Origin: Acanthosepion esculentum
Taxonomy: Eukaryota > Mollusca > Cephalopoda > Sepiida > Sepiidae
Assembly: GCA_964036315.1 (NCBI GenBank)
Contig: OZ038495.1
Location: 27,637,266-27,701,265 of the forward strand
DNA length: 64,000 nt
Reading direction: 5' to 3'
Under the pieces are notes generated by a model that searched no databases, had not been told where the DNA came from, and saw only the letters and a program-made list of their open reading frames with translations. Position numbers and translations under genes: made by a program. Positions 19,826 through 30,885 of this stretch are shown piece by piece. Numbering within the stretch: the first letter of the stretch is position 1; each line of letters starts with the position of its first letter.

Positions 19826-20749
19826 AATGACTCTAAATACTGAGCATTTTCTTTAATTGTAATAACATACAGTGCTTGGGAGAAAAATTCTAACTTTGTT
19901 TTTCACAGTTATCTTTAGCTTCTGAAATGATAATGATATTTCAGGTGTAATGATAAGAATTTTGCCTCTGATAAAGATACAATGGATATTATCATGACAA
20001 GCAAGTTCGACGTATGGAAAAATAAGCTTAGATAATTTGCAGATAAGTTATGACAACGATGGCAGTATGGAAAAATAAATAGCTTAATCTTCGACAATGA
20101 CACAGATCTGAGCAACGACTCACACGATGTATTGAAAAGATAATTGAATGAAAAAGTATGCATTCTGTGCTAGCCACTGAGAATTATTTAGGGCAAAAGA
20201 GGGGGAAAGAGACAATGGCAGAGATAAGCGCCACTGTAACCATAAATAAGTGGATCATTGATAATCGGAAAAATAGTTTAGTTAATGAAAAAAGAAGAAG
20301 GTCTAGATGTACATTAGAATAGTTATATTCATAAAGAGAAAAGGTGAAAATTATATTGTTTCGCGTTAGTCAGAATCCTAGAAATAAAATTTGAGTTTTG
20401 AAAGTTTGCATCAGAAATTCATGAAAGTTTATGATACATGTAAGATAAATGATATTTTCATGTTTTCTTCAAGTCTCAATGAATCAGTTATAAATGATCA
20501 ACTACTGACATGTTTAACTTTGTTACTGTTATATTCCGTGCTAATAGGAATATATACTTAAACAACACGGTGGATAAAATAAGTAAAGGTTTATTGGAAA
20601 AACCAGTACAATAAGAATAAAGGTAACAATTATGAACAAGGTCGTCGCAAGTCAATCAGTAGTGAGTGCTACTATTGGAAGGTTGGTAGTTCTCATGTAA
20701 GTCAAAGTCGTACTCAACAGACCCCAGCCCAACAATATTTACCAGCCTC

Positions 20750-22715
20750 CCCATAAGGTAAGATGTAACACAAGGCCGAATTTAATGTGGGGCAATCCGA
20801 GCATGTAGGCTAGGCCAGAAAATCCCCGTAGATTCCGCATAAACGGGATCGGGTCTGTCTGCCTCCCCGAACGAGACTCTCCCCTTCGGCATAATTTCGT
20901 CCGTGTTCCTCTCTGCTTGGAGGCATAGAGTTCGACCAGCACAACTGAAAAGTTTTCAGCTAGTGTATTTAGCAACTGCCCGACGCAGTCACATGTGGCA
21001 CAAGGCCGAATTTAACGTGGGGTATCCGAGCCCGTAAGCTCAGGCAAAAATTCCCCGTAGACCCCGTAAAAAACGGTGTTGGGTAGCTGTCTACCACACC
21101 AGACGAGACTCTGCTCTTCGGCAGAGCCTCGTATGGTTTCCTCTCTGCTCAGAGGCAGAGAATTCGGCATAGCCTCGTCCGGGTTCCTCTCTGCCCGAAG
21201 GCAGAGTTCGACTGAATAGCTTTTAGATTTTAGCTAGACGGTATTTACTAGCATCTCCAACGAGGGTAGATGTGACACAAGGCAGAGTTCAACGTGGGTC
21301 TTCCGAGACCGTTGTCTCGGCCAACAAATCTCCGTAGAACACGCATAAATAGGATCGGGTTGGTCAACTTCCCCGGACGAGACTCTGCTGTTCGGCAGAG
21401 CCACGTCCGCGTTCCTCTCTGCTCAGAGGCAGTGAGTTCGACTAGCAAGCCGAAAAGATTTCAGCTAGAATATTTAACACCCACCACGATGGTCCTATGT
21501 GGCACAAGTCCGATTTTATCGTGGGTTTTCCGGACAAAAATATTCCCTACGAACCCGTATAAACAGGTTCTGGGCCGGTCTACCTCACCGAACGAGACTC
21601 TGCCCTTCAGCATAGACTCGTCCGGTTTTCTCTGCTCAGTTGCAGAGTTCAACCAGTCAGCCGAAAACATTTCAGCTCCACTCGAGGGTAGATGTGGTAC
21701 ATGGCCGAGTTTTACGTGGGTTTTCCTAGGCCGTAGGCTCTGCCAAAAATATTCCCTTTCGAAGCCGTATAAACGGGTTCAGGGTCAGTCTAGCTCGCCG
21801 AACGAGACTCTGCCCGTCGGCGGAGTTCGTCCGAGTTCCTCTCTGTCCGAAGACAGAGAGTTCGACTGTGTAGCCGAAAAAGATTTCGGCTAGTATATTT
21901 AGCCATCCCCACGAGTGTTGCATGTGGCACAAGGCCGGGTTTAACGTGGGATCTCAGAGCCAGTAGGCTCGGCCAAAAAATGACCGTAGAACCCGCATAA
22001 CGGGATCGGGTTCGTCAACCTCCCCGAACGCGGCTCTGCTGAGACTCGTCCGTGTTCCTATCTGCTCAGAGGTAGAGAGTTCGACCGTCTAGCCGAAAAG
22101 ATTTCGGGTAGAATATTTATCCACCTCCCCACGATGGTTACATGTGGCATAAGGCCAGGTTTAACGTGGGTTATCCGAGTCCATAGGTTCGGTCAAAAAA
22201 TGTCCGTAGAACCCGCATAAACGGGATCGTGTTGGTCAACATCCCCGAACGAGACTCTTCCCTTCGGCGGAGCCTCGTCGGGGTTCCTCTCTGCTCAGAA
22301 GCAGAGAGTTCGACTGTATAGCCGAAAAAGATTTCGGGTAGACGATATTTAGCCCTCCCCCACACACGAAGGTTGCATGTGGCACAAGGCCGGGTTTAAC
22401 GTGGGTTTCCCGAGATTCGGATTTTCCCTGAACGAGACTCTCTGCCCTTCGGCGGACCCTCGTCCGGGTTCTTCTCTGCTCAGAAGCAGAGAGTTCGACC
22501 GTTTAGTATCGGGTAGACAGTATTTACTGTTCCTCCTCCCCACGACGGATAGATGTGGCACAAGGCCGGGTTTAAAGTGGGGTAGAACTCGTATAAACGG
22601 GATCGGGTTGGTCAACCTCCCCGAACGAGACACTGCCCTTCGGCGAAGCCCCGTCCTGCTTCTGAGCAGAGAGTTCGACCGTTTAGCGTCGGGTAGACTC
22701 TGTAGTCCGTTGACT
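20750..22715. repeat. GC-rich tandem repeat, about nine monomers of 177-276 bp
   Basis: Each monomer starts near 'atgtggcacaaggccg' (about 20766, 20991, 21267, 21496, 21689, 21918, 22139, 22375, 22552). It continues with 'acgtggg', 'cccgcataaacgggatcggg', 'cgaacgagactctgcc', the hairpin CTCTGCC-CTTC-GGCAGAG, a second hairpin around 'ctctgctcagaggcagagag', and 'agccgaaaagatttcggct'. It is much more GC- and CpG-rich than its surroundings. Reverse-strand frames give similar short peptides (QRGTRT, PIPFMR) in most monomers, but monomer lengths are not multiples of three, so I do not call a gene. A related cluster is at 41380-41745. Confidence 0.85.
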
Positions 22716-22719
22716 TACA

Positions 22720-23095
22720 GATACTTATAAGCCGTTACTACCTATAGTGTAGTCACTCATAGGGGTGACAGGTTATTCCATTATATCAGTTACCTTTGAG
22801 AGACACCAACCAAGAAGAAACAACGCATTAAATAAAATAAAACTATATCAGAGATCCAACATAGCAACATTTAAATCACCAAATCTATATAAAGAGCTTT
22901 TTTTTATAATAACAATGACTATTTCCAACTGGAAGTTGAAATCTGAAATCAGCGAGTATGCTATACTTGATGAAACAACACTGTATGTACTGATTATCTT
23001 GCAAAGTATTGCTGGCATATTTGGGTGGGAGCTTCCTAGTCATCACTTTCCAGTCATGATAGAGTTCAAAAGCGTCTCTCTGTCATTTTAGGTGG
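22720..23095. other. Unannotated stretch
   Basis: A 108-codon plus-strand ORF (22765-23091) with no recognisable motif; nothing supports it as a gene. Confidence 0.3.
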
Positions 23096-23097
23096 CG

Positions 23098-23480
23098 AAT
23101 TATTTCCAACCCTACAACCTCACACTGACAAGCGGGATGTAGCAAGTCTCTCGCTGCTCTGTTGCTACTACCAAGAAAGGTGCTCGGGCGAACTACATTC
23201 CTTAGTTCCGCCAGGTCCATCCTTATCAGCTAGGACCTGCCATGCCACTTATATTGAAGTAAACCGACCACATTCCTCCGTATTCCATCGGTGAGAAATT
23301 ATTTCCACTCGAACAGCTTCTTCGCGCGAACCACAGCTCTGCGGAACCGACTTACAAGAGTATATTTTCCCGGATAACTACAATATTAACCTTTTCAAAT
23401 CTAGGTTTAAACTCTATCTCCCCTCCCATCCATATAAACTGACTCTTAGCGTAAACCCCTACCAGGAATGACACCCGAGT
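23098..23480 (+). mobile_element. LINE 3' end (CR1/Jockey-like), degraded
   Basis: Translates to DKRDVASLSLLCCYYQERCS, then GELHSLVPPG. After a stop and frameshifts come PDNYNINLFKSRFKLYLP, the usual C-terminal tail after the reverse transcriptase in this LINE group (compare 48250-48892). 5' truncated at about 23098. Confidence 0.7.
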
Positions 23481-23739
23481 CTTGTTCAGGCTGAACATTA
23501 CTGTAAAAAAAAAGAAGATTTTATCCCATTTTGATACGGGTCAAGTTTATAATGCTATCTGAGTAAATTTAAGAAACGCCTACTTAACAGATTGCACTGG
23601 AGGTCACAATCCCGAACTGCAATTAATTATGAGCTCCATAAATCTTTTCATGGCTGCAGAAACAGCGTTCAATACGGTTTTGTATTCGGTGTTCTTCTCT
23701 TAGGTTGGTTTTCTAATTACAACCAGCGAGGTCAATCTG

Positions 23740-23885
23740 TCCTGATATTTGACTCATAACTTGGCTAGGAGAAAAGATGGATTCCTACTTTTACCCATAT
23801 GTGCGAAAGTGAATTCAACGGGAACACGAACTCGGTTTTCCATTTTCTCGTCTTAAGTTAATCTTCGTTATCCGTTAACCCTTAA
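23740..23885 (-). repeat. SINE family 2, worn copy
   Basis: Retains 'tctgtcctg', 'acccatatgtgcgaaagtga' and 'gaacacgaactcgg' in SINE family 2 order, reverse strand. Confidence 0.4.
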
Positions 23886-25500
23886 AAATAACAAAATATG
23901 TGTCTTTTTCAGTTTTGATGGCTGACTTATTGATAAAGAGAACGTAGGAAGTATGCCGTATTCAGAGCCTTTGTAAGTGTAGCAATGCGTATTGACAGAA
24001 GACTAGGAAATTTATCTAATTGAATTTTTGCCAAAAATAATTTGCGCTCTTATGAAATACTTTACCGAAAAATGTTATTCTGGATTTGCCCAAAGTACAT
24101 CAGAATTCTCGAGAACATTTGATTGCTGAAATTTTAGATGAATTAATATGCGAAATCTATATTCAGAAATCCCCTTAGCTTGTGTAAAACTAATTTAGGT
24201 TCTGTTAGAAATCAGTTAAAAATATTGATAAGTAGATTCTGTGTTGCGTTCAAATATGGCGGTTGTATGAAGAAATAAGGCTTATATCGACGAGTATCAA
24301 CCATATTAATCGATATTTCTAACTCTAGATATATGTATATCAAATATCTTGATAACGGTTGTTTCTCAAAATGTACGAATAAGATTATTTAGAAACATAA
24401 GTACTGATAAGCTGACATGTTCATACGTCTCGTTTTTTTTTTCAGTACGTCTGCTTGCGTTTCAGTTTAAGACATGATTTTTGTAAAACTTCGCACCTAC
24501 GAATCGGCGCCATGCGTTTGTTATTCGTGAAGCTATTGTTGCCTACCTGATGCAAAACAATCTATACAATCGCACAGACTTTTATGAGTGTGTTCAAATG
24601 CAATGAAATATGTGTCGACTACGAACAAAAAACCTTTAGAAATGAATAAAAGTTTTTTTTTTTATAAAACGTAAAACAAGATAAATATACTGGTCTACAT
24701 TATTTACATGTATTTTCTTAGTTATTCGGTGTTTCACCTGCTTTATGAATATAAAATGTAGAAATGAATGAAAAAAAAAAAACAACTCGTCCACAGAAGA
24801 TCAATGTGTATCAATGAATGGAAACCGAGGTTCTTGAAGCTTAAAAAAGATCTGTTCTAAACTGACATGCCTGTCAAAAAAAATTCATACCAGAGTTTTT
24901 CGAAGAGGAAGGATATAATTGGCTTTGGTTTCGGGCTCGATCTATCTACTCTCTCGTTGTCAATTTCACTATTTTTCCCAGCTTTGTAATATAATTTCTA
25001 ATCTATTCTCACTTCCCCCTGCCTCTATATCTATCTTTGTCTCGACTCAAGCTAAATCTTTTAACAGCCGTCAATGCGGTGTGTTCTGCTCAGAGCATGT
25101 TACATCTAACAAGGAAGAAAGAAAAATTTTATGTAAAGAATTACATTTGCCTGTTCCAATGACGTTGGCAGAGTCAAGGGAATTTCTTTCATACAATTGT
25201 TGAATTGTACTATTCTACAATATTACTTAGACGATTAGACAAACGTTTTTTGAGTAACTTCATGGATATAGGCATTGTTGCGCATTAAGTTTTATTAAAT
25301 ATTGACATTTCTGCTGAAGAAGAGATGTCGAAAAGTTATTAGCTTGACGCACATTCCAAAATCTAATCAAATATCACAAAAGAGATCTTTGTAAGGATTT
25401 CTTGTTTAGGACAAGAACTTTTCAGCATCCGCTCATATTTATGTGTGTGTTTCTATACATACATATGCATGTGCATAAATGTGTGCGTACTAGTATAGCA
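23886..25500. other. AT-rich stretch without recognisable features
   Basis: Read on both strands. A 94-codon ORF at 24919-25203 has no known motif. Only homopolymer runs and AT-rich DNA otherwise. Confidence 0.5.
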
Positions 25501-25514
25501 CTGCTACTGCCGAA

Positions 25515-25537
25515 GTGTGTGTGTGTATGTACACACA

Positions 25538-25568
<31 letters not shown>

Positions 25569-25586
25569 GCATATATATATATATAT
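25515..25586. repeat. (TG)n ... (CA)n(TA)n microsatellite
   Basis: A short TG run, a CA run of about 14 units and a TA run. Confidence 0.92.
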
Positions 25587-25589
25587 GCA

Positions 25590-25700
25590 TGTATACTTTA
25601 TTTTAGGATATTACATCATAAACATGTCAAAAATGCTACACAGTTGCAGTCGTGTTTCGATGCGTATCAACGCATTTCATCAGGCAATTGTAAATTACTG
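25590..25700 (-). repeat. Family 2 hammerhead repeat, copy
   Basis: Matches the arm at 8760-8868 ('tattttaggatattacatc', 'agtcgtgtttcgatgcg'). The hammerhead motif is listed separately. Confidence 0.75.
25634..25686 (-). ncRNA. Candidate hammerhead ribozyme (family 2), near-canonical
   Basis: Minus strand: stem I TGC/GCA; core CTGATGA (25683-25677); stem II ATGCGT/ACGCAT with loop TGAT and an A-C mismatch at the base; GAAA (25658-25655); stem III ACAC/GTGT; cleavage-position A in GTA. All core bases fit the consensus. Stem I is short and stem II has the one mismatch. Confidence 0.62.
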
Positions 25701-25949
25701 GCGAGTGAAAGTTTTAAAAGCAATATACAGCCTCTTTTTAAGAAAAAAATGAAAAAAGTAGGGTGGTTATAAGTTTTGTGGGCTTTACTCAGATCAACCA
25801 ATCGAAAATGACCTACGTTAAACTTAAAAGAGGAAGCAAAAATTAACGAATTACTTTTCATAAATGGCTCATCAGCCGTAGATCTGAAATCAATGGCAGC
25901 AACTGATGCTAAACATGAGCGGATGTAAATTGATAAATATTGTACATTT

Positions 25950-26166
25950 TTAGAATTTGAAAGACGATAATAAAACTCTTAAGGTGAAATGGAAAATTTT
26001 TAAAATGACAAGGACATGTAGATCTTTATATGAACCTTGTTTTCTGTGTTTACATGAAAAATTGCAAATTATCAGGTTATTTGATAAGAATGCTTTATTA
26101 AACCAAAGATCCGAGTTAACGGTAAATTATAAACACAGTCTACCTTCTACCTTACAATTCAGTTAG
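25950..26166 (+). pseudogene. Penelope-like GIY-YIG endonuclease, C-terminal remnant
   Basis: Encodes LKDDNKTLKVKWKIF followed by PCFLCLHEKLQII and LLNQRSELTV, ending in HSLPS. The order 'W-K-I...C-x2-C-x-E-K...LN-x-RSEL...H' is what I know as the C-terminal end of GIY-YIG endonuclease domains in PLEs. The GIY-YIG motif itself is upstream and lost. A second, similar remnant is at 30690-30885. From 26170 to 26800 nothing was recognised. Confidence 0.55.
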
Positions 26167-26808
26167 ACTTAGAATTTGACAAAGCTTTTTCTTAGATTTT
26201 AGTTGAACTGTGTTGTACTATATATGGTTTACCTTTCTGTTGGTAAGATTAATTTAAATTTAATACAATTTTGTATTAATCTTCTGGCGGTGTAAGTAAC
26301 ATCGTGTACGGATGTATTGGTATTTGGCTAATATTTTGATATTTTTCATTGACTGGTTATTGTTATTAACACCTATTATAAAGAATATTTACCCAACCGT
26401 TGCATATTGATTTATCAAGTTCTATATGTTTAAATTATTCATTGGTTTCTTAAAGATGCCACTTATCAACTATAAAAAGGTTTTATGTAGGAAACTCACA
26501 AAGCATATAACTTATCTAGCATTTTAGTAGATTACCACTTAATTTTTCTTAGGAAATGACATTGTCTAATGTACAATATGTAGCCATTTACATCCGCTCC
26601 TGTTTAACGTCTATATATAGTATTAAATTGTAAGAGTTGTTAGGTGCCAAAGTTTCTGTTTTTTCCTTAGTTTCCCGTTGTAAGTGTATTGTAGGCAGAC
26701 AGGTTTTTGCCATAAAATGATCGATATCAAAAGGTAAGGATAGAGTGTTATTAGAATTAATGTGGATAAACTTATCACTTAACTGAGTGGTGTTAGTTCA
26801 GTCATAAC

Positions 26809-26922
26809 GACTTCGAAGTTTCGTTAACTCATCGTAGTAATGACTTTAGGTCTATTGGTTTCTCGTCCCGAAGAAGGAAGTTATTACTACAAAGCGCTCA
26901 CGAAACTTCGAAGTCAGCATGA
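26809..26922. repeat. Imperfect palindrome around a CGAAG-type motif
   Basis: The outer arms GACTTCGAAGTTTCGT and ACGAAACTTCGAAGTC are exact complements. The inner arms 'gtagtaatgactt' and 'aagttattactac' are also paired. The loop contains 'gtcccgaagaagg', faintly like the hammerhead-family core. No function assigned. Confidence 0.6.
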
Positions 26923-27059
26923 AACAGGATGAAAATAAATGTTTGCACCTAGAAAAGATTCGGCTTTCGTTAACGTTCATGTCTAAGTTTCTACCTATAG
27001 GAAACAAATGCTACAAATATGACCAGCTATAGTGGAGCGCTTTTATTGAGGTTCGATGA

Positions 27060-27600
27060 CCCGCATATTTTCCCTGGTGTCGCATATCCTTTCAGGGCGT
27101 AGCTGATCATGGTTTTCCACAACAACCTATCCTTCGCAGCTCTGAGTAATATGTGGTTCTTTACTGTTGTGTCGTGGCACAATAGTAAAAAGAAGAAAAT
27201 CAAGTCGAGGTTGGTTTAAGGAACAAGTGTATTTAACATCACAGATACAAAGGTAGGAAACGGGTACTACTCAGCTAGGCAGTTGTAGTACTGTCGCTGC
27301 TGCTTACACACGGGTAGGTATTACTGGCACTATATATAGTAAGAACCGGTGCAATTCCCTTGTGTTAGAAACGCCGGTGTAACATTTACTATTCCTCCGA
27401 CTTCATGTTCTGTCATCCGTTTACACAAACTCGTTCGGCAAGGTGCTCGATGTCTCTCACTCTTTCTCTTATTTTGTTCTGTAAGTGTCAAAATTCCCCA
27501 GCCCTCTTTCCTCATTATATGCTACAGAAATGTGAACTTTCTGATTCTTCTTTTTATTTCTATTTTCTTAAACCTCCTTATTAATCACATGCCCCGTCCA
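27060..27600 (-). mobile_element. RTE-like LINE C-terminal remnant, split by a solo LTR
   Basis: Minus strand: HIMRKEGWGILTLTEQNKRK and LCKRMTEHEVGGIV (27560-27390), then after the LTR insertion LLRAAKDRLLWKTMISYALK and GYAT (27160-27060). This is the C-terminal stretch I know from an abundant mollusc LINE (an RTE-like family). The same family supplies the reverse transcriptase at 34318-37095, which ends at KYLGHI just where this fragment's HIMRKEG begins. Several frameshifts; dead. Confidence 0.65.
27165..27384 (-). mobile_element. Solo LTR, 220 bp, with 5-bp target duplication
   Basis: On the minus strand it starts TGTTACACCGG and ends CACGACACAACA, the TG...CA ends of an LTR. TTTAC flanks it on both sides (27160-27164 and 27385-27389). 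A TATA-like stretch (ACTATATATAGTGCC) lies near its 5' side in this orientation. It interrupts the RTE-like LINE. A 5-bp duplication fits Ty3/gypsy-, copia- or retrovirus-like integration. The parent element is not in the window. Confidence 0.75.
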
Positions 27601-27604
27601 TGTT

Positions 27605-28560
27605 TAAGCGAAGGAAAAAAGACAATTTTTTTAAAGCATGGAGTTTTGAAGGCGCCATGAAGATGGCGCTGCTACTAGACTCCTGTGTGTTTCTACTGTG
27701 GATAAGGCTTTCAAACACATTCTCTCCTGAAATTTGGAAACAAAATTAATGATGCCAAATAGCCTGGACAATGTATTAAAATATGGAAGAAAGCGGAAAT
27801 CATGGTAAAATCATATAATAGAAAACGAAACAAAAACACTAAAATAAAAATCTTTGAAAGACATACAACCTTGGCTACAATAAGCTAAAGATACCCGACC
27901 ATACATCCGATCATTACAATGTCTGTATCGATAGGTATATAATAACGAACGTAGTAATGACGAAGTATAGATAGATATAAAATATGATAAAGTCATGCAT
28001 CACTTAAGATTGAGGTTGATTTTCTCGAAAATATCTTACCTCCTTCACGAATTTAATAACTCGTTTCTTAATTTCATGAATGAAGTTTAGAATCAGAAAC
28101 TTATCCCAATATAGTGGGGTATATCGCAACTTAATGTAAAAGGCTGTCCTCAACGCCCACGCACATACAGAGGTTTCTCAATTGGATCCATTATAGTGAA
28201 AGTACTAAGCAACAATATATTTACATTCATAAAACTATGACAGCCTTGTTAACAACTGACACGCCAGTTTGGTTTTCGTTACGGTGAAATGTTGGCATAT
28301 ATGCCATTAAACAACACTATGGTACTGAATACTACCCCAATAAATAGACACTTGCTATATCAATCTCACAGCAGCATATGATCACATCAATAGATAGATC
28401 TTCTTATCAATTAGAAACCGCCTTCTGTGTTAGGTGACAAGAGAATGTCTTGATCAGATGGCGGATCTATACTGTTCCACAAAATAATACATGACCCCAA
28501 TGCAAACATTTAAAATCCCCTTACGACAAAGAGGAAATGAAAACGTCAATCTATTTAATC
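27605..28560. other. AT-rich stretch without recognisable features
   Basis: No ORF with a motif, no repeat shared with the rest of the window that I could see. Confidence 0.45.
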
Positions 28561-28722
28561 TCTTCCTAGACTATGCCCTGCGCATATTCAAGTACAGATG
28601 TGAAGAGATGGGCACACATCATTTCAAAAATTCCACACGGCACCCCAAACAAATATACTAATAGAAATGGTCTGTCTACAATTACATTGTTCGGATTGTT
28701 GTCCTCGTCTTTATTGTCATGT

Positions 28723-28766
28723 TCACGACGTTTCGGCTGTCGTACGCCCCGGCCTTCTTCAGGTGA
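28723..28766 (-). ncRNA. Candidate hammerhead-like motif (family 1, extra-A core)
   Basis: Minus strand: stem I TCAC (28766-28763) with GTGA (28726-28723); core CTGAAGA (28762-28756); an extra A; a weak stem II GGC/GCC; GAAA; then CGTC, giving a one- or two-pair stem III and cleavage triplet GTC. The very short stem III is like minimal hammerheads that act as dimers. Confidence 0.5.
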
Positions 28767-28895
28767 TTGGAATTTCGAACTGAACTCTTGGAGAGTTAAA
28801 GGGAGCTAATTGAGACATCCGTAAGAGGCATGGCATGTGAAATTAGAACAACCTACCCCGGTGGACGAAATAAAGAGTTCAGTTCGAAATTCCAA

Positions 28896-28938
28896 TCACC
28901 TGAAGACGACCGGAATGTACAACGCCGAAATGTCGTGA
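28896..28938 (+). ncRNA. Candidate hammerhead-like motif (family 1), partner
   Basis: Stem I TCAC (28896-28899) with GTGA (28935-28938); core CTGAAGA (28900-28906); GAAA (28927-28930); TGTC with cleavage-position C. Stem II is degraded compared with other family members. Confidence 0.45.
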
Positions 28939-29138
28939 ATATGACAATGATGAGGACAACAGTCCGAACAAGGTAAATAATGTAAATTAAAACAAAAGGA
29001 TGTTCCTGTTTTCCTTCTGAGCCCAGAGTACAGATGATGAGAAGGGGCTATGCTGATCACATAGTGATAGCATTTTTTGTTAATATAGCAATTTAACAAT
29101 TTTTTGGTTATTTTCATTTCAATTTTTAAAAATTCAAC

Positions 29139-29320
29139 CTTAGCGTTGCGACTGGACGCTCCACATGTTTGTATTTGTTATCAATAGCACCTTTCAAAAA
29201 AGACATATTTCGAGTTGCATTATATATTTTCGTCTCGGATGCTACCTGAATTTTACCAAAAAAATAGTTTTCATGCCTGATGATGACCGGAAGAACCGTC
29301 GAAAGTACTGGCATATTTAA
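29139..29320 (+). repeat. Dispersed repeat with family 4 hammerhead-like motif
   Basis: Starts 'aaccttagcgttgcgactg', also found at 30068-30093. Contains the motif listed at 29273-29314. Confidence 0.5.
29273..29314 (+). ncRNA. Hammerhead-like motif (family 4), cleavage base G
   Basis: Stem I ATGC (29273-29276) with GCAT (29311-29314); core CTGATGA (29277-29283); an extra T; stem II GACCGG/CCGTC with one bulge; GAAA (29301-29304); mini stem III AG(TA)CT. The cleavage position is G, which the hammerhead reaction does not tolerate, so it is likely inactive. Confidence 0.5.
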
Positions 29321-29504
29321 GAAAGACATAATACAGTTTATAATTATAAAAAAAATGATCATAAGATTCATCGAGTGGTTAGTGGGTTAATGCATCTTTA
29401 AAATTTAGTTAGCGAAGTGAATTCGCCATTTTATATCATTAACTTTACTAATGTAACTTTTGTATGAATGATTATTCATTGTAATATAAACTAAACTGAA
29501 CTAC

Positions 29505-29511
<7 letters not shown>

Positions 29512-29583
<72 letters not shown>

Positions 29584-29640
29584 TATTATATATATTATAT
29601 ATGTATTATATATATATTATATATAATATGTATATTATAT
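29512..29640. repeat. (TA)n / ATATAT-ATT microsatellite
   Basis: Pure TA to about 29573, then TATAATATAT-type units. Confidence 0.93.
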
Positions 29641-29882
29641 AAAATAGGCAGCATATAATTTTATATTACAAAGAGTTAATCATACCTTGATTCAATTAGC
29701 AATATCAATGCAATTATTGGCAAAATCCCTTCGCTAGTAGACATAATTATAAGCATTATACTACTAATAATCCATATCCATTTTATACATAAGGATCTCA
29801 TCATTCAGTGCATTGATATTGCTAATTGATTCGAGGTATGATTAACTCTTTGTAATGTAAAATTATATGCTGCCTATTTTAT
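29641..29882. repeat. Inverted repeat, 73-bp arms, 96-bp spacer
   Basis: The left arm 29641-29712 ('aggcagcatataatttta', 'caaagagttaatcatacc') and right arm 29808-29882 are near-perfect reverse complements. The left arm abuts a TA array. A related but non-palindromic copy lies at 12470-12580 ('aaagaattaataatcag', 'acttcgctat'). Confidence 0.88.
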
Positions 29883-30192
29883 TATGTTCATGAAAAACAA
29901 TTGATCTGCAGTCAAGAATTCCTGAGAAAAAACAACTAAGACATATCACTCTATTAATTGAACTATCTACTTAGTTCATGTCATGTTAACCGAAAAACAC
30001 TTATAAAAAGATTCGTGGATTTACCAAATTACTATATTCAAATAATTTTCACTTGTAATATTTGAACTTTAGCGTTGCGATTTGCACGCTCTAACACTAC
30101 TTAGTCATTAATAAATAGCTTATTCTTAAAAAGCATCTTTCGGTCGGAAACACACATTTATTTTGTCTTCCAGTTTTGATTGTAAAAGAAAA

Positions 30193-30197
<5 letters not shown>

Positions 30198-30238
<41 letters not shown>

Positions 30239-30465
30239 ATATATATATGTATTATATATTATATAATGTATACATATTATATAATATATGTACATTATAT
30301 GTAATATATATATATTATATATAATATATATATATTATATATAATATATATATATATATTATATATATTTTATATAATATATATTATATATAATATATAT
30401 ATATATTGTATATAATATATATATTATATTTAATATATATATATTATAATATATATTATATATAA
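30198..30465. repeat. TA-rich low-complexity tract
   Basis: TA array decaying into TATATAATATATAT-type units. Confidence 0.93.
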
Positions 30466-30689
30466 TGTAAAATTCATAATTCAATGTTTCCAAGGATACA
30501 GAGAAATCCAATCATTCAGACAAGGGGTGGTAGCGTGTTCATTTTTATTAACTTTTGTTGTATCAGTTATTAGTTACGTTCGAAAAAGGGGTTGAGTTTA
30601 GGTAGGGTAGGGATGTATTTTTCAACGAATTCTGACATCCGTTAAATGCATGTCGTCTGTTTTTTTTTTAAATTTTTATTGTTAACGGC

Positions 30690-30885
30690 AAAAAATTCGT
30701 ACGGCATTATTTCTATTTGTATACTTAAAAATGTCTTTTATACATTAAATGACCCATGTCCTTTGTACACACATGAGAAACTATATATTACTAAGTTTAT
30801 AAAAAATGAAAGTTTACTGAATCAGAGAAATGAATTAGCTATTTTTTGCCGTCATTGTCAAAGATTTATGTTAAATAATATTTAA
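30690..30885 (+). pseudogene. Penelope-like GIY-YIG endonuclease, C-terminal remnant
   Basis: Encodes NDPCPLYTHEKLYITKF and ESLLNQRNELAIFCRH. It aligns with 25957-26166 (PCFLCLHEKLQII / LLNQRSEL) and keeps the terminal C-R-H of this protein end better than that copy. The second Cys of C-x2-C is Tyr here, so it is not functional. From 30886 to 31105 the sequence is AT-rich. Confidence 0.5.

Larger units (their letters stand above)
28676..28992. repeat. Family 1 hammerhead repeats, head-to-head pair
   Basis: The left arm (28681-28792, minus) and right arm (28871-28990, plus) are inverted copies sharing 'attcggaattgaactct'-type ends and the landmarks 'gaggacaaca' and 'gtccgaaca'. The centre, 'gggagctaattgagacatcc' through 'acctaccccggtggacg', is the family 1 body also seen at 56560-56710. 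Each arm ends in a hammerhead-like motif. Confidence 0.75.

Noticed and set aside
20739..22633. A series of 60-120-codon ORFs in the tandem repeat, some with shared peptides (QRGTRT, PIPFMR)
   Set aside because: Shared peptides follow from the repeated DNA; monomer lengths break the frame and no start or regulatory context is conserved.
20519..22769. A single giant LTR spanning the satellite (TG...CA-like ends near 20519 and 22769)
   Set aside because: Flanking bases do not match as a target duplication and the TG/CA ends are easily found by chance.
24919..25203. 94-codon ORF (and similar ones at 22765, 53381, 54046, 57330) as small genes
   Set aside because: No motif, homologue within the window, splice context or conserved start; length is expected by chance.
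25305..25345. CTGAAGAAGAG...GAAAAG resembling a hammerhead core
   Set aside because: No pairing for stem II or stem I.
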